36,542 nucleotides of DNA, from assembly GCA_025359945.1 (NCBI GenBank), contig JANYDD010000004.1:1-36542 (forward strand), written 5' to 3'. Below are positions 1 through 9,607 of this stretch, piece by piece. Under the pieces are notes generated by a model. That model was not told the DNA's origin and searched no databases. It saw only the letters and a list, made by a program, of their open reading frames with translations. A program made the position numbers and the translations under genes. Each line of letters starts with the position of its first letter. Position 1 is the stretch's first letter. This DNA is from Bdellovibrio sp. (GTDB taxonomy: Bacteria > Bdellovibrionota > Bdellovibrionia > Bdellovibrionales > Bdellovibrionaceae).

Positions 1-341
1 CATTTGGCTGGATTTGTAAATATAGAAGACTTCTTACGTATGCACATGACGCCACCTACCTGTCGTGTTCGACTGGAGCGCATTCAAGTCGACAATATTC
101 GACAAGGCGAATTTGCTGGCGTCATGTGCATAGGTGGGGAAGACTTAGCAAAGACTACGAACACTTCACCGATTCAAGTGAATCGATGATTTATATCGCC
201 ATGATACAGCTCATGCTGCACAGACTTGCTCGACACAACACTTCTTAAACACGCTCTTAATTTTCAAAAAGATTATTGATTCTTTATATGTTTAGGTTTT
301 TAAATAAGGATCTACATTTATTTTCAAAAAAAAGGCCAACC
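1..341. other. Non-coding left edge upstream of actA
   Basis: I see no convincing gene here. A plus-strand frame is open from the window edge to 189 (61 codons), but it has no ribosome binding site and it reads straight through a long inverted repeat, so it may be the tail of a broken or mobile element or simply chance. A second, short palindrome (arms 170-176 and 179-185) follows. The stretch 240-341 is AT-rich and probably carries the promoter of the act operon, but no -35/-10 pair stands out. Confidence 0.4.
39..132. repeat. Long imperfect inverted repeat / hairpin
   Basis: Positions 39-54 (TATGCACATGACGCCA) and 117-132 are perfect 16-base reverse complements. Inside them, shorter complementary blocks continue the stem: CCTGTCG near 59-65 against CGACAAGG near 101-108, and TCGACT (69-74) against AGTCGA (87-92). 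The single strand could fold into a hairpin of about 94 nucleotides. It has no U-tract, so it does not look like a simple terminator. It could be the end of a mobile element, a structured RNA or a recombination site. Confidence 0.6.
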
Positions 342-1007
342 ATGTCGAGTTCCATTTTTGATTCCGATTCCAATTCGCGTTTCCGGTCGAAGTCTCAAGC
401 CCAATTCCAATCTCATTCCCAGGTGAGCAACGTATTTAGAAATAATTCTGGTTCTGTGGTTGTCAAAGCTGTCTTGGGAGTGGTTGCTCTTGCCCTTGGC
501 GGTTTAATTTTATTTTCATTTTCGAAAGGCTGCAATCATCAGCCCGGTATCGGATACAACCAGGGTTACCAGCCGGAACAGCCGATTCCTTTTGATCACT
601 CGTTGCACGCCGGGCAAAATCAAATTCAGTGTAAGTATTGTCATAATCAGGTCGAACGTTCGACACACTCCAATATTCCGGCGCTTTCCACCTGCATGAA
701 TTGTCATTTGGTCGTCAAAACGGATTCGCCGCTGATCCAAAAAATGCGCGAAGCTTACGACAAAGGTGATTCAATTCCGTGGGTGAAGGTCCATATGCTT
801 CCCGATCACGTAAAGTTTAATCACTCGGCGCATTTGGAAAAAATTGAAAAGCATACGGGCGAGATCGCGTGCAAAACTTGTCACGGACCCATTGAAACGA
901 TGAAAGTGGTTTACCAACATTCAACCTTGTCAATGGGATGGTGTGTGAATTGCCATCGTGAACCTCAATACAGTGCACCTTTAAATTGTTCCACATGCCA
1001 TCATTAA
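342..1007 (+). CDS. actA: Alternative complex III subunit ActA, pentaheme cytochrome c
   Basis: Membrane-anchored multiheme cytochrome of alternative complex III, which oxidises quinol and passes electrons to periplasmic acceptors. From the ATG at 342 the protein has 221 residues: a Ser/Gln-rich N-terminus, one membrane segment (about residues 39-61) and a periplasmic part with five CXXCH haem motifs (CKYCH, CMNCH, CKTCH, CVNCH, CSTCH), the last at the very C-terminus. Five haems is the usual number for ActA. In-frame TTG (276) and ATG (288) codons lie upstream, so a 22- or 18-residue longer product is possible; 342 was chosen because the extra residues are not signal-like. It is the first gene of the act operon, 30 bases before actB. 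Confidence 0.9.
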   Translation: MSSSIFDSDSNSRFRSKSQAQFQSHSQVSNVFRNNSGSVVVKAVLGVVALALGGLILFSFSKGCNHQPGIGYNQGYQPEQPIPFDHSLHAGQNQIQCKYCHNQVERSTHSNIPALSTCMNCHLVVKTDSPLIQKMREAYDKGDSIPWVKVHMLPDHVKFNHSAHLEKIEKHTGEIACKTCHGPIETMKVVYQHSTLSMGWCVNCHREPQYSAPLNCSTCHH

Positions 1008-1037
1008 ATTTTTTTACTTTAGAAGAGGTCTTTGCTC

Positions 1038-4000
1038 ATGTCTGACAATCATTCTTCCAGCCCCGATCAAGAAAATTTAAATTCGACTTACTGGAGATCT
1101 TTAGACGAGCTTTCCGAAAAGGTGAGTCCCAGTGCGAATGCCAGTGCCGAAGTTAAAAAAGTGGCAGATGCTGAATTCACCCAGGGTTCTTTGGAGCGCC
1201 GAGATTTTTTAAAATTAATGGGGGCTTCGGTGGCGCTAGCAACGACCAGTTGCATCCGTCGCCCGGTTCAAAAAATTATTCCTTATAATAAACAGCCCGA
1301 AGAAATCACTTTTGCTGTCCCCAATTTTTATACCTCGACTTACCTTGATGGCATTGAGCCGTTGGGGCTTTTGGTGAAAACGCGCGAAGGTCGCCCGCTA
1401 AAAGTGGACGGAAATCCTGAACATCCTATGAATCAGGGTGGCCTTTCTGCAAAAGCACAAGCGCATATTTTATCTTTGTACGATCCCGAACGCATGAAGG
1501 GTCCGGTCAAAAACCTTCTGAATAAAACTAGATCTAATTTCGACACGGTAAGCACCTCTTGGGAAGACGCCGACAAGGCGATTACCGCGCAGTTAAAAAA
1601 AGGAAATGTCGCCATTCTTACCGGTCCGGTCTTGTCACCAACGACACAAATGTTAATTAATGATTTCTGCCAGGGATTTAAAGCTAAGCATTATGCTTGG
1701 AGTCCATTAAGCATTGCTCATCTTGTCGAGGCTCAGAAAGTATCCTACGGAACGGCCACTTTGCCTCAGTACCATATTGAAAAAGCGCAAGTGATTGTCA
1801 GCGTTGATGCGGACTTTTTGGGGACTTATTTAAAGCCCACCACTTTTGCGAAACAGTTTGCGGTGGGTCGCCGAAATTATAAAAAAATGAATCGGCTGAT
1901 TTCATTTGATTCTCAGTACAGCTTAACTGGTGCCAACAGTGATCTGCGATATAAAATTAAGCCTTCTGAAGGGGCTTCGGTCATTTTGGGACTTGCTTAC
2001 GAGATCGTCGTTAGGGGCGCGAAGAGTTCGTACGCTGCGAATGCACAAGTTAAATCTTATCTTGGAAATTACGCCAACGTGGCTCAGGAAATTGGTGTTT
2101 CGCCAGAACTTTTTTCCAGGGTGGCGCAAGATTTATGGAACGCTAAGGGTGAATCTTTAGTTTTGGTGGGTGACACTCAATCGGACGTCAGTTTTGAAGC
2201 TCAAGTGGCCGCAAACTTTTTAAATTCAGTTTTAGAAAACGAAGGTAAAACCATTGTGGCTGGAGTGCATTCGGGCACTGCATCTTCGTATGGATCACCT
2301 TCTGAAATTTTGCAGCTTTTAGCAGATTTGAACGCGGGCAAGATTTCAACTTTGGTCGTTCACGGCGTAAATCCATTGTACACGTTGCCCGAAAGTTTAA
2401 ATGCAAAAGACGCTTTTAAAAAAGTAGAGCTTTTAATTTCGACGGCGGATCGCCAAGATGAAACCGCGACGCTGGCCCATTACATTTTGCCGGATAATCA
2501 TGTGCTTGAATCATGGAACGACTTGGATTTTGGCAATGGGGTTGTCAGTCTTCAACAACCAACGATTCGGCCTCTTTATGAAACCAGATCGATTCATTTA
2601 AGTTTAATGACTTGGGCCTATTTAGGTGATCGCGGTCCAAAGCGACTAACGACTTTTGAAACCTATTATGATTATTTGCGAAACGCTTGGAAAGAAGAAC
2701 TTTATCCCAAACTTGGAAAGGGTCAGGGATTTGACGATTTCTGGGACGAGGCTTTGCAAAAAGGTTTTGTTGGAACTCCAAAAGAAAGCAGCGGCAGAAG
2801 TTTAAAATTAGATTCATTAAAAGCTGGTTCGCCAGCAAAAGCAGTGAAAGGCCTTCAACTTCATTTGTATCCTACCGTGCAAATGGGTGATGGATCCTTG
2901 TCCAATGTGGCTTGGCTGCAGGAACTTCCTGATCCAGTCACCAAAATTGTTTGGGACAACTACGCAAGTATTTCTTTGAAACTCTCTGAGACTTTAAAAG
3001 TTAAAGAGGGGCAAATGGTTCAATTGAAAGTGGGCTCGGCGACTTTGGAAGTTCCCGTACATATTCAACCAGGTTTGCATTCTGAAGTTGTGGCCCTTGG
3101 ATTAGGCTACGGTAGAACTCATGCGGGAAAAGTTGGAAACGGAATTGGGTTTAATTCGTATAAATTAGCGCAAGCTTCAAAATCTGATAAAAATCAATTC
3201 CTGCAGCTTTCCGGTATTTCTGTTGAAGTGATTCCAACTAGCAATTTCTATGAACTTGCTAGCACTCAATCGCATCATGTTTTGGATAGTAAAAATGATG
3301 GAAAAAGAAAAATTGTTGTCGAGGCTACTCTTAAAGAATTTGAAGAGAATCCCGCGGCAAATAATCACAAACACAAGATTTTTAGCATTTGGGAAGGCCA
3401 CGAGTACAAAGGCCATAAATGGGCCATGACAGTGGATTTGAACACTTGCACCGGCTGCAGTGCTTGCGTGATCGCGTGCCAGTCCGAAAATAATATTCCG
3501 GTAGTGGGAAAGAAATACGTTTTGCAGGGACGTGAAATGCACTGGATCCGTGTGGATCGTTATTTTATCGGAGACGCTGAAACTGCAGAGGCCGTGTTTC
3601 AACCTTTGATGTGCCAACAGTGCGACAATGCCCCATGCGAAACCGTGTGTCCGGTTTTGGCGACTGTTCATAATAGCGAAGGCCTGAACGACATGGTGTA
3701 CAACCGCTGCGTTGGAACTAGGTATTGCTCGAACAACTGCCCTTACAAAGTACGCAGATTTAATTGGTTTAATCTGACCGGTAATATTGAAAAACCTTTG
3801 AATTTGGCGCTGAATCCCGAGGTCACTGTAAGGTCTCGTGGAGTCATGGAAAAATGTACTTTTTGCGTTCATAAAATTAAAGCCGGAAAAAATAAAGCTA
3901 AACTTGAGAAACGGGATCTGGTGGACGGAGAAATTAAAACTTCTTGCCAAAGTTCGTGCCCCACAGGCGCCATTGTTTTCGGAGATCTTAATAACCCAGA

Positions 4001-4166
4001 AAGCGCGGTTTCGAAAATCTACAAAGAAGATCCTCGAAACTACGCCCTGCTCGAGGAGTTCCATGCGGCTCCGACGGTGCGATACCTAACAAAAATTAGA
4101 AATAATCACGAAGAACACCGACCTCAATCCGAGATCACTCATCATAAGAAGGGAGGTCATGCATGA
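1038..4166 (+). CDS. actB: Alternative complex III subunit ActB, fused molybdopterin-like/iron-sulfur protein
   Basis: Large periplasmic iron-sulfur subunit of alternative complex III. The ATG at 1038 has an AGAAGAGG ribosome site at 1021-1028. The 1042-residue product starts with a twin-arginine export motif ([11 protein letters not shown], about residues 53-63) followed by a Cys. The middle resembles the molybdopterin-oxidoreductase fold, which in this family binds no cofactor. The C-terminal third is a ferredoxin-like domain with four Cys clusters: [35 protein letters not shown] and CTFC, the last completed by CQSSC, fitting one 3Fe-4S and three 4Fe-4S centres as known for the family. Some bacteria split this protein into B1 and B2; here it is a single fused chain. 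The stop overlaps the actC start (ATGA). Confidence 0.93.
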   Translation: MSDNHSSSPDQENLNSTYWRSLDELSEKVSPSANASAEVKKVADAEFTQGSLERRDFLKLMGASVALATTSCIRRPVQKIIPYNKQPEEITFAVPNFYTSTYLDGIEPLGLLVKTREGRPLKVDGNPEHPMNQGGLSAKAQAHILSLYDPERMKGPVKNLLNKTRSNFDTVSTSWEDADKAITAQLKKGNVAILTGPVLSPTTQMLINDFCQGFKAKHYAWSPLSIAHLVEAQKVSYGTATLPQYHIEKAQVIVSVDADFLGTYLKPTTFAKQFAVGRRNYKKMNRLISFDSQYSLTGANSDLRYKIKPSEGASVILGLAYEIVVRGAKSSYAANAQVKSYLGNYANVAQEIGVSPELFSRVAQDLWNAKGESLVLVGDTQSDVSFEAQVAANFLNSVLENEGKTIVAGVHSGTASSYGSPSEILQLLADLNAGKISTLVVHGVNPLYTLPESLNAKDAFKKVELLISTADRQDETATLAHYILPDNHVLESWNDLDFGNGVVSLQQPTIRPLYETRSIHLSLMTWAYLGDRGPKRLTTFETYYDYLRNAWKEELYPKLGKGQGFDDFWDEALQKGFVGTPKESSGRSLKLDSLKAGSPAKAVKGLQLHLYPTVQMGDGSLSNVAWLQELPDPVTKIVWDNYASISLKLSETLKVKEGQMVQLKVGSATLEVPVHIQPGLHSEVVALGLGYGRTHAGKVGNGIGFNSYKLAQASKSDKNQFLQLSGISVEVIPTSNFYELASTQSHHVLDSKNDGKRKIVVEATLKEFEENPAANNHKHKIFSIWEGHEYKGHKWAMTVDLNTCTGCSACVIACQSENNIPVVGKKYVLQGREMHWIRVDRYFIGDAETAEAVFQPLMCQQCDNAPCETVCPVLATVHNSEGLNDMVYNRCVGTRYCSNNCPYKVRRFNWFNLTGNIEKPLNLALNPEVTVRSRGVMEKCTFCVHKIKAGKNKAKLEKRDLVDGEIKTSCQSSCPTGAIVFGDLNNPESAVSKIYKEDPRNYALLEEFHAAPTVRYLTKIRNNHEEHRPQSEITHHKKGGHA

Positions 4167-5521
4167 TACAACGAAAGCCTCTGGTTTTAGGAGATAAATC
4201 ACTACATCAGGTCACTGAAGATATTGTTGCGCCTGTCGAACGTTGGCCCTCAAAAGGTTGGGTCGGCTTATTCTTAGGGGCCAAAACGCTATTTATTTTT
4301 TATATCACTTGTATTGGGATTGTTGTTTCCGTGGGAATGGGACTTTTAGGAGTTAGCCATCCCGTTGGTTGGGGAACGATGATTATCACGTTCGTCTTTT
4401 GGATCGGGATTGGACACGCTGGAACTTTAATTTCGGCGATTCTTTTTTTATTCCGTCAAAAGTGGAGAACTTCGGTGGCTAGGACCGCCGAAGCCATGAC
4501 CGTTTTTGCGGTAATGACGGCAGGAATTTTTCCACTGATCCATACAGGACGACCTTGGTTAGATTTTTGGCTTTTTCCTTATCCCAACCAGCGCGGACCT
4601 TTGTGGGTTAACTTTCGTTCGCCATTGTTGTGGGACGTTTTCGCGGTTTCAACGTATGCGACTGTGTCCATGGTATTTTGGTATATCGGGATGGTGCCTG
4701 ATTTTGCGACGCTAAGGGATCGCTCAAAAAATAAAATTCGATATTTGGTTTACGGAGCGCTTTCGTTGGGATGGCGGGGAACAGCCAGAAATTGGAGCCA
4801 TTACGAAATGCTGTATTTAATTTTAGCTGGTCTTTCGACGCCGCTAGTTTTGTCGGTACATACTATCGTCAGTTTTGACTTTGCTGTTTCAGGTTTGCCG
4901 GGTTGGCACGCGACTATTTTTCCGCCTTATTTCGTAGCGGGAGCGATTTTTTCTGGTTTTGGGATGGTTGTGACTCTGATGACGTTGGTCCGCATCGGGT
5001 TTCCTGAATTTAAAAATTATATCACAATCGATCATATGGAAGTTATGAACAAGATCATTATGGCCACTGGCCTGATGGTTGGTTACGCGTATGGATCCGA
5101 ATTTTTTGTGGCTTGGTATTCTGGAAACCCTTACGAGCAGTATGTTTTTATTAATCGAGCCATGGGCCCTTATGCATGGGCTTACTGGACGATGATTGTG
5201 TGTAACGTCGTTATCCCGCAGCTTTTTTGGGTCAGGAATTTCCGTCGAAGTATTCCGGTGATGTTTGTGATATCGATCTTCGTCAATATCGGAATGTGGT
5301 TTGAGCGATTCGTGATCACTGTGACGTCGTTGCACCGCGATTACCTGCCGTCAAATTGGGGCATGTACAATTGGACTTTTTTTGATTCGGCAATTTTATT
5401 GGGAAGCTTTGGGATGTTTCTAACCCTTTTCTTACTTTATCTTCGTGTTTTTCCAGCCATCTCGATCGCCGAAATCAAACCGGTATTGGGTGTGGGGAAA
5501 GAGGGGGCTCATCATGGCTAA
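4163..5521 (+). CDS. actC: Alternative complex III subunit ActC, NrfD-like quinol-binding membrane protein
   Basis: Polytopic NrfD/PsrC-family membrane protein, one of two in the complex; the family forms the quinol-oxidation site on the periplasmic side. The 452-residue product has about ten hydrophobic segments separated by short loops, and typical NrfD text such as the [16 protein letters not shown] region (about residues 88-103) and a long run of aromatic, Trp-rich helices. It starts at an ATG overlapping the actB stop by four bases, and its end overlaps actD by eight bases, so translation is very likely coupled along the operon. Confidence 0.93.
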   Translation: MIQRKPLVLGDKSLHQVTEDIVAPVERWPSKGWVGLFLGAKTLFIFYITCIGIVVSVGMGLLGVSHPVGWGTMIITFVFWIGIGHAGTLISAILFLFRQKWRTSVARTAEAMTVFAVMTAGIFPLIHTGRPWLDFWLFPYPNQRGPLWVNFRSPLLWDVFAVSTYATVSMVFWYIGMVPDFATLRDRSKNKIRYLVYGALSLGWRGTARNWSHYEMLYLILAGLSTPLVLSVHTIVSFDFAVSGLPGWHATIFPPYFVAGAIFSGFGMVVTLMTLVRIGFPEFKNYITIDHMEVMNKIIMATGLMVGYAYGSEFFVAWYSGNPYEQYVFINRAMGPYAWAYWTMIVCNVVIPQLFWVRNFRRSIPVMFVISIFVNIGMWFERFVITVTSLHRDYLPSNWGMYNWTFFDSAILLGSFGMFLTLFLLYLRVFPAISIAEIKPVLGVGKEGAHHG

Positions 5522-6053
5522 TGCTTCAGGACCTTCAAAATTTAAAATGGGCGTTGCCGCAATTTATGACAGCGAAGAAAAAGTTCTTCACGCAGCAAAA
5601 AGTTTTTATGCACAAGGTTTTAGAAAATTCGATGCTATTTCTCCGTATCCCATACACGGAATGGAAGAAGCCTGCGGGATTAAACGATCGATGATTCCTT
5701 GGGTGACTTTTGGTGCAGGCGCGGTTGGTTTGACCTGCGGTTTACTTTTAACATGGTGGACGTCAGCAGTGAATTGGCCCATCAACGTTGGGGGAAAACC
5801 TTATTTTTCTCTGCCGGCTTTTATTCCGATAGTTTTTGAATTAACGATTTTGTTTGCGGCGCATTCAAGCGTGGCGGCCCTATTTGTTCTTTGTGGTCTG
5901 CCCAAAAAACAACCGCCAGTGATCGACCTGGATCTTACTTGTCATAAATTTGCTATTTTTGTGCCGGAAGAAGATTTTGGTTTTGAATTTCAGAAAGTCG
6001 AAGCTTTAATGAAATCGACAGGTGCAGAATCGATCAAAAAGACGGAGTTTTAA
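5514..6053 (+). CDS. actD: Alternative complex III subunit ActD (DUF3341 membrane protein)
   Basis: Small membrane subunit of alternative complex III. The ATG at 5514 lies inside the end of actC (shared ATGGCTAA) and has a GAGGGGG ribosome site at 5501-5507, so the longer frame reaching back to 5445 is not used. The 179-residue product has a soluble N-terminal ferredoxin-like region (about 1-55, containing [11 protein letters not shown]), then two hydrophobic segments (about 60-85 and 100-130), and a soluble C-terminal tail with [13 protein letters not shown]. This is the standard ActD layout. The CHKF motif is not a CXXCH haem site. Its exact role in the complex is structural as far as is known. 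Confidence 0.9.
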   Translation: MANASGPSKFKMGVAAIYDSEEKVLHAAKSFYAQGFRKFDAISPYPIHGMEEACGIKRSMIPWVTFGAGAVGLTCGLLLTWWTSAVNWPINVGGKPYFSLPAFIPIVFELTILFAAHSSVAALFVLCGLPKKQPPVIDLDLTCHKFAIFVPEEDFGFEFQKVEALMKSTGAESIKKTEF

Positions 6054-6056
6054 TTG

Positions 6057-6623
6057 ATGGAATTTTTATCTTTTATTTCAAGAATGCGGATTTTGGTTTT
6101 AATTTTATCCGCTTTTGGATTGGTCTCTTGCACCGATAAATCAAAGCCCAATATCGAACTGATCCAGGACATGATGGAGCAACCTGCAGTTAAAGCGCAA
6201 AAAGAGGAAAAATTTTTTAAAAATGGGATTTCAGAACTGGTGCCTCCTGAAAATACAGTACCGGTGGGATTTAAACCCTACAAATTTAAGGCCGATCCCG
6301 AAGCCGCGGGTTTGAAAAATCTGAACCCCCTTCAGGGCCGTCTTGACGAAGAAACTTTGGCCGTTGGAAAAAAGTTTTTTGAAACCAATTGCGCTGTTTG
6401 CCACGGTTACAGCGGCAAAGGTGATGGACCGATCTCTTCAAAATATCCCACCAAAATCCCAGCTTTGGTTTCAGACAAAGTTAGAAATTGGAAAGACGGC
6501 AGTATTTACCACGTGATCACCATGGGTCAGGGCCAGATGGGGCCATACGCTTCCCATGTACCGCAAAAATATAGATGGCAAGTTGTAAACTATATTAGAA
6601 AAATTCAACAAGAGACAAAGTAA
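6057..6623 (+). CDS. actE: Alternative complex III subunit ActE, monohaem cytochrome c lipoprotein
   Basis: Monohaem cytochrome c of alternative complex III, thought to hand electrons on to the terminal oxidase or soluble cytochrome c. The 188-residue product begins with a lipoprotein signal (hydrophobic stretch, then lipobox LVSC, Cys at about residue 26). The cytochrome domain occupies the C-terminal half: CAVCH haem motif followed by GYSGKGDGP, and a likely Met axial ligand in the GQGQMGPYA region. An in-frame TTG at 6054 touches the actD stop; the ATG at 6057 is preferred. It sits between the two NrfD-like subunits in the usual act order. Confidence 0.9.
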   Translation: MEFLSFISRMRILVLILSAFGLVSCTDKSKPNIELIQDMMEQPAVKAQKEEKFFKNGISELVPPENTVPVGFKPYKFKADPEAAGLKNLNPLQGRLDEETLAVGKKFFETNCAVCHGYSGKGDGPISSKYPTKIPALVSDKVRNWKDGSIYHVITMGQGQMGPYASHVPQKYRWQVVNYIRKIQQETK

Positions 6624-6652
6624 CAAGTGACCAATTAAGGACGGAAAAAATA

Positions 6653-7855
6653 ATGGCCAATCAACACGCTAAGACTGATTTGCAAGTTGCCCCATTCATC
6701 CCATCACAAGGGCTAAAAACTTTTGCTTTTTCGGCCATCGGAATTGGTCTGATAGGACTATGCATCGGATTGTTACAAAATCCCGAGCGCGTTTGGCCCG
6801 CATATTTAACGGCCTTTTTCTTTGTTTCTTGCCTAAGTTTGGGCGGGCTTTTTTTTACGGCGATTAATCATCTGACCAATGCGGGTTGGAGCGCCAGTAT
6901 TCGCCGCATGTCTGAAGGTATGACATCGTTTGTTCCGATGATTCTGGTGGGCAGTTTAATTTTATTATTTGGTGCGAAAAATCTTTATCCTTGGATGAAC
7001 GCCGATGTGGTTGCGGATAACGAAGTTTTAGCTGGAAAATCCGCTTATTTGAATATTCCTTTTATGGTGATTCGAATTCTAGTTTTTGCCTGTGGGATGT
7101 GGATCTTTAGAAATATTATGGTTGGCAACTCGCTAAAACAAGACAAGACGGGTGACGACGGATTAACAGCTAAGTCGGTAAAACCATCGATCGCATTTAT
7201 TTTATTTTTCGCGATCACTTTTTCATTGTTCTCGGTGGATTTGCTGATGAGCTTGATGCCCATGTGGTATTCGACGATTTTTGGAATTTACGCCTTTTCT
7301 GGGCTTTTTCAGTCGTCGCTAGCATTTCTAATTCTTTTATTAATTTACGTGAAAAGAAATAATCTGGTTTCTGGTTACATCACCATCGAGCACATTCACG
7401 ACTGCGCCAAGTTTTTGAAAGGGTTTACGGTTTTTTGGGCGTACATCGCCTTTTCTCAATTTATGTTGATTTGGTATGCGAACATTCCAGAAGAAACTGA
7501 ATTTTATCTGATGAGATCTCATTTTGGTTGGATGTCGATCTCGATAGGATTACTGATTTTTAAATTTATCGTTCCATTTTTGGCGCTACTTCCAAGATGG
7601 GCTAAGCGGACTGAAAATCATTTGGTGGCTGTTTGTATGTTGATCTTGGCCATGCAATACGTGGATATTTACTGGATCGTCTACCCCAACTTTAATGACA
7701 ATCATTTAGTCTTTGGATTTTATGAAGTAGCGCTTCTACTGGGATTTTTAGGTCTATTTGTTTTATCAATGATGAAGTTTTTCCAGAAAAATTCATTGGT
7801 GGCCATAAAAGATCCTAGGATGCAGGAAGCGCTTTCTCACCACGTAACCTATTAG
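6653..7855 (+). CDS. actF: Alternative complex III subunit ActF, second NrfD-like membrane protein
   Basis: Second polytopic NrfD-like membrane subunit of alternative complex III, 400 residues with about ten hydrophobic segments. It is a diverged paralogue of ActC; the known complexes carry both, and only one is believed to bind quinol. Supporting text includes [16 protein letters not shown] (about residues 83-98) and [19 protein letters not shown] (about 263-281), both typical of ActF. A ribosome site (AAGGACGG) lies about 10 bases before the ATG. This is the last recognisable act gene; no actG, SCO or cytochrome oxidase gene follows. Confidence 0.9.
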   Translation: MANQHAKTDLQVAPFIPSQGLKTFAFSAIGIGLIGLCIGLLQNPERVWPAYLTAFFFVSCLSLGGLFFTAINHLTNAGWSASIRRMSEGMTSFVPMILVGSLILLFGAKNLYPWMNADVVADNEVLAGKSAYLNIPFMVIRILVFACGMWIFRNIMVGNSLKQDKTGDDGLTAKSVKPSIAFILFFAITFSLFSVDLLMSLMPMWYSTIFGIYAFSGLFQSSLAFLILLLIYVKRNNLVSGYITIEHIHDCAKFLKGFTVFWAYIAFSQFMLIWYANIPEETEFYLMRSHFGWMSISIGLLIFKFIVPFLALLPRWAKRTENHLVAVCMLILAMQYVDIYWIVYPNFNDNHLVFGFYEVALLLGFLGLFVLSMMKFFQKNSLVAIKDPRMQEALSHHVTY

Positions 7856-7865
7856 GGGGACCTTT

Positions 7866-9089
7866 GTGAAAAAAATTAAAGTTTCCAATCCCGTTGTCGA
7901 AATGGACGGCGATGAAATGACCCGAGTAATTTGGGCGTTTATTAAACAAAAATTAATTCTTCCCTATTTAGACGTAGATATTAAGTATTTTGATTTAGGA
8001 ATTGAAAACCGGGACAAAACTGAAGACCGTGTTACCGTTGAATCGGCGGAAGCCACAAAAAAATTTCAAGTGGGAATCAAGTGCGCCACTATCACTCCGG
8101 ATGAAAATCGAGTGAAAGAATTTAAACTAAAAAAAATGTGGAAGTCTCCGAACGGGACGATCAGAAATATTTTGGACGGTACCGTTTTTCGAGAACCGAT
8201 CTTGTGTAAAAACGTCCCTCGATTAATTCCCAACTGGACCCACCCAATTGTTGTGGGTCGGCATGCTTTTGGTGATCAATACCGAGCTACTGACACCAAG
8301 ATTACGACATCGGGTAAGCTAACTATGACCTTTACCCCGCAACAGGGCGCACCTCAAACTTGGGAAGTGTTTGATTATGATTCTCAGGGTGGAGTGGCCA
8401 TGGCCATGTACAATACAACAAAATCTATAGAAGGTTTTGCGCGCAGCTGTTTTAACTTTGCGCTGATGAAAAAGTGGCCGCTTTATTTTTCAAGTAAGAA
8501 CACGATTTTAAAAGCTTACGACGGACACTTTAAAGATATTTTTCAAAAACTTTATGACAATGATTACGCCGGTAAATTTAAAGAAGCGGGAATCACCTAC
8601 GAACATCGTTTGATCGATGACATGGTAGCCAGTGCTTTGAAAATGCACGGTGAGTTTATTTGGGCCTGCAAGAACTACGACGGCGACGTGCAAAGCGATA
8701 TCGTGGCGCAAGGTTTCGGATCCTTGGGACTAATGACTAGCGTTTTAATTACTCCTGATGGCAAAGTGATGGAATCCGAGGCCGCGCATGGAACCGTGAC
8801 CAGGCATTATCGCCAGCACCAGAAGGGCGAGAGAACTTCGACAAACCCAATAGCTTCGATCTTTGCATGGACAAGGGGTTTAAGTTTCCGAGCTGATTTA
8901 GATCAGAACAAAGAATTAAAGAATTTTGCGGAAACTCTTGAGCGAGTTTGTATCGAAACAGTCGAGAGCGGAAAGATGACCAAAGATCTGGCTTTTTGTG
9001 TGCACGGGGAAAAAGTGACCGATAAAGACTATCTTTTCACCGAAGACTTTCTGTCGGCCATCGATACCAACCTGAAAAAATCGTTCTAA
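7866..9089 (+). CDS. icd: NADP-dependent isocitrate dehydrogenase, eukaryotic-type
   Basis: Oxidative decarboxylation of isocitrate to 2-oxoglutarate with NADP+ in the TCA cycle (cytoplasm). The start is GTG at 7866 with an AGGGGGA ribosome site at 7853-7859. The 407-residue length and motifs match the homodimeric subfamily II found in eukaryotes and some bacteria rather than the E. coli type: [11 protein letters not shown] near the N-terminus, [19 protein letters not shown] (substrate loop, about residues 94-112), and [20 protein letters not shown] (about 312-331), which holds the NADP-binding Arg/His residues. It follows actF by 10 bases, so it is likely co-transcribed with the respiratory complex. 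Confidence 0.95.
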   Translation: MKKIKVSNPVVEMDGDEMTRVIWAFIKQKLILPYLDVDIKYFDLGIENRDKTEDRVTVESAEATKKFQVGIKCATITPDENRVKEFKLKKMWKSPNGTIRNILDGTVFREPILCKNVPRLIPNWTHPIVVGRHAFGDQYRATDTKITTSGKLTMTFTPQQGAPQTWEVFDYDSQGGVAMAMYNTTKSIEGFARSCFNFALMKKWPLYFSSKNTILKAYDGHFKDIFQKLYDNDYAGKFKEAGITYEHRLIDDMVASALKMHGEFIWACKNYDGDVQSDIVAQGFGSLGLMTSVLITPDGKVMESEAAHGTVTRHYRQHQKGERTSTNPIASIFAWTRGLSFRADLDQNKELKNFAETLERVCIETVESGKMTKDLAFCVHGEKVTDKDYLFTEDFLSAIDTNLKKSF

Positions 9090-9189
9090 GTCCAACGAGC
9101 AGTCAGTCTAACTTGGAACTTCTAAATAGCTCTAAGGTCATAGAGGAATTGAGCATAGGCTAAAACCAAATGCTCAAACTAAATTCTCA

Positions 9190-9228
9190 GACCAAAAGCG
9201 CTGACCAAAAGCGCAGACTAAAAGCCGA
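9190..9228. repeat. 13-bp tandem repeat, three copies
   Basis: Three head-to-tail 13-base units: GACCAAAAGCGCT (9190-9202), GACCAAAAGCGCA (9203-9215) and GACTAAAAGCCGA (9216-9228). The first two differ by one base. A related core, GACCAAAAGGCCGA, occurs in the direct repeat near 25630-25673. Function unknown; slipped-strand duplication is the simplest origin. Confidence 0.75.
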
Positions 9229-9453
9229 TCTGAGCTAGTAAGCCTCCGGCGCGGCTTATGCGGCGGTAATTTATTCTTTGACGGGTCGCGAATTTATATT
9301 TACGGTCTGAATATGGTTTGTAAATCAGCTTTTATAGCCCCGTCTATTATTTCCTTTTAATGATTTTCATTTTTTCTAATCCTCTTATTTCTTGGCCTAT
9401 TTTCAAAAAGTACACTTCCTCAAAGTCCTTTCTGAAGTTATTTATTCGAAAGA

Positions 9454-9507
9454 TCCCTTTTCAAATTACCATTCAAAGGGACTTATTGGCAAATTTCACT
9501 TTGCCAA
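9454..9507 (+). promoter_or_regulatory. Two hairpins in the probable thrS leader
   Basis: Two neighbouring stem-loops about 100-150 bases before thrS. The first has 7-bp arms TCCCTTT (9454-9460) and AAAGGGA (9475-9481) with a 14-base loop. The second has perfect 8-bp arms TTGGCAAA (9486-9493) and TTTGCCAA (9500-9507) with a 6-base loop. Neither is followed by a U-tract, so these are not simple terminators. In E. coli, thrS represses its own translation through a tRNA-like leader; a similar role here is only an inference. Confidence 0.4.
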
Positions 9508-9607
9508 AGTGGCTACCAAAATTATTTGCTCTAAATTTGCCTTTACCATTTTCACTTCGAGTTGACCCCATAAATTATTTTTCATTTATTCGATCTTCAA
9601 TGGCATC

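Larger units (their letters stand above)
9090..9607. other. Gene-free interval between icd and thrS
   Basis: 518 bases with no supportable gene. A plus-strand open frame (9360-9620) overlaps thrS out of frame, has no ribosome site and resembles nothing, so I do not call it. The interval holds a 13-bp repeat in three copies (9190-9228), a GC-rich hairpin with stems 9239-9244 and 9253-9258, and two adjacent hairpins at 9454-9507 that probably belong to the thrS leader. The icd terminator and the thrS promoter must also lie here, but neither is clear. Confidence 0.5.

Noticed and set aside
39-132. Integron attC site
   Set aside because: The inverted repeat is attC-sized, but I find no GTTRRRY/RYYYAAC core pair at the ends and no integrase.
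3177-4064. 295-codon minus-strand ORF inside actB
   Set aside because: Lies fully opposite the conserved Fe-S domain of actB; the long frame is explained by codon bias of the true gene.
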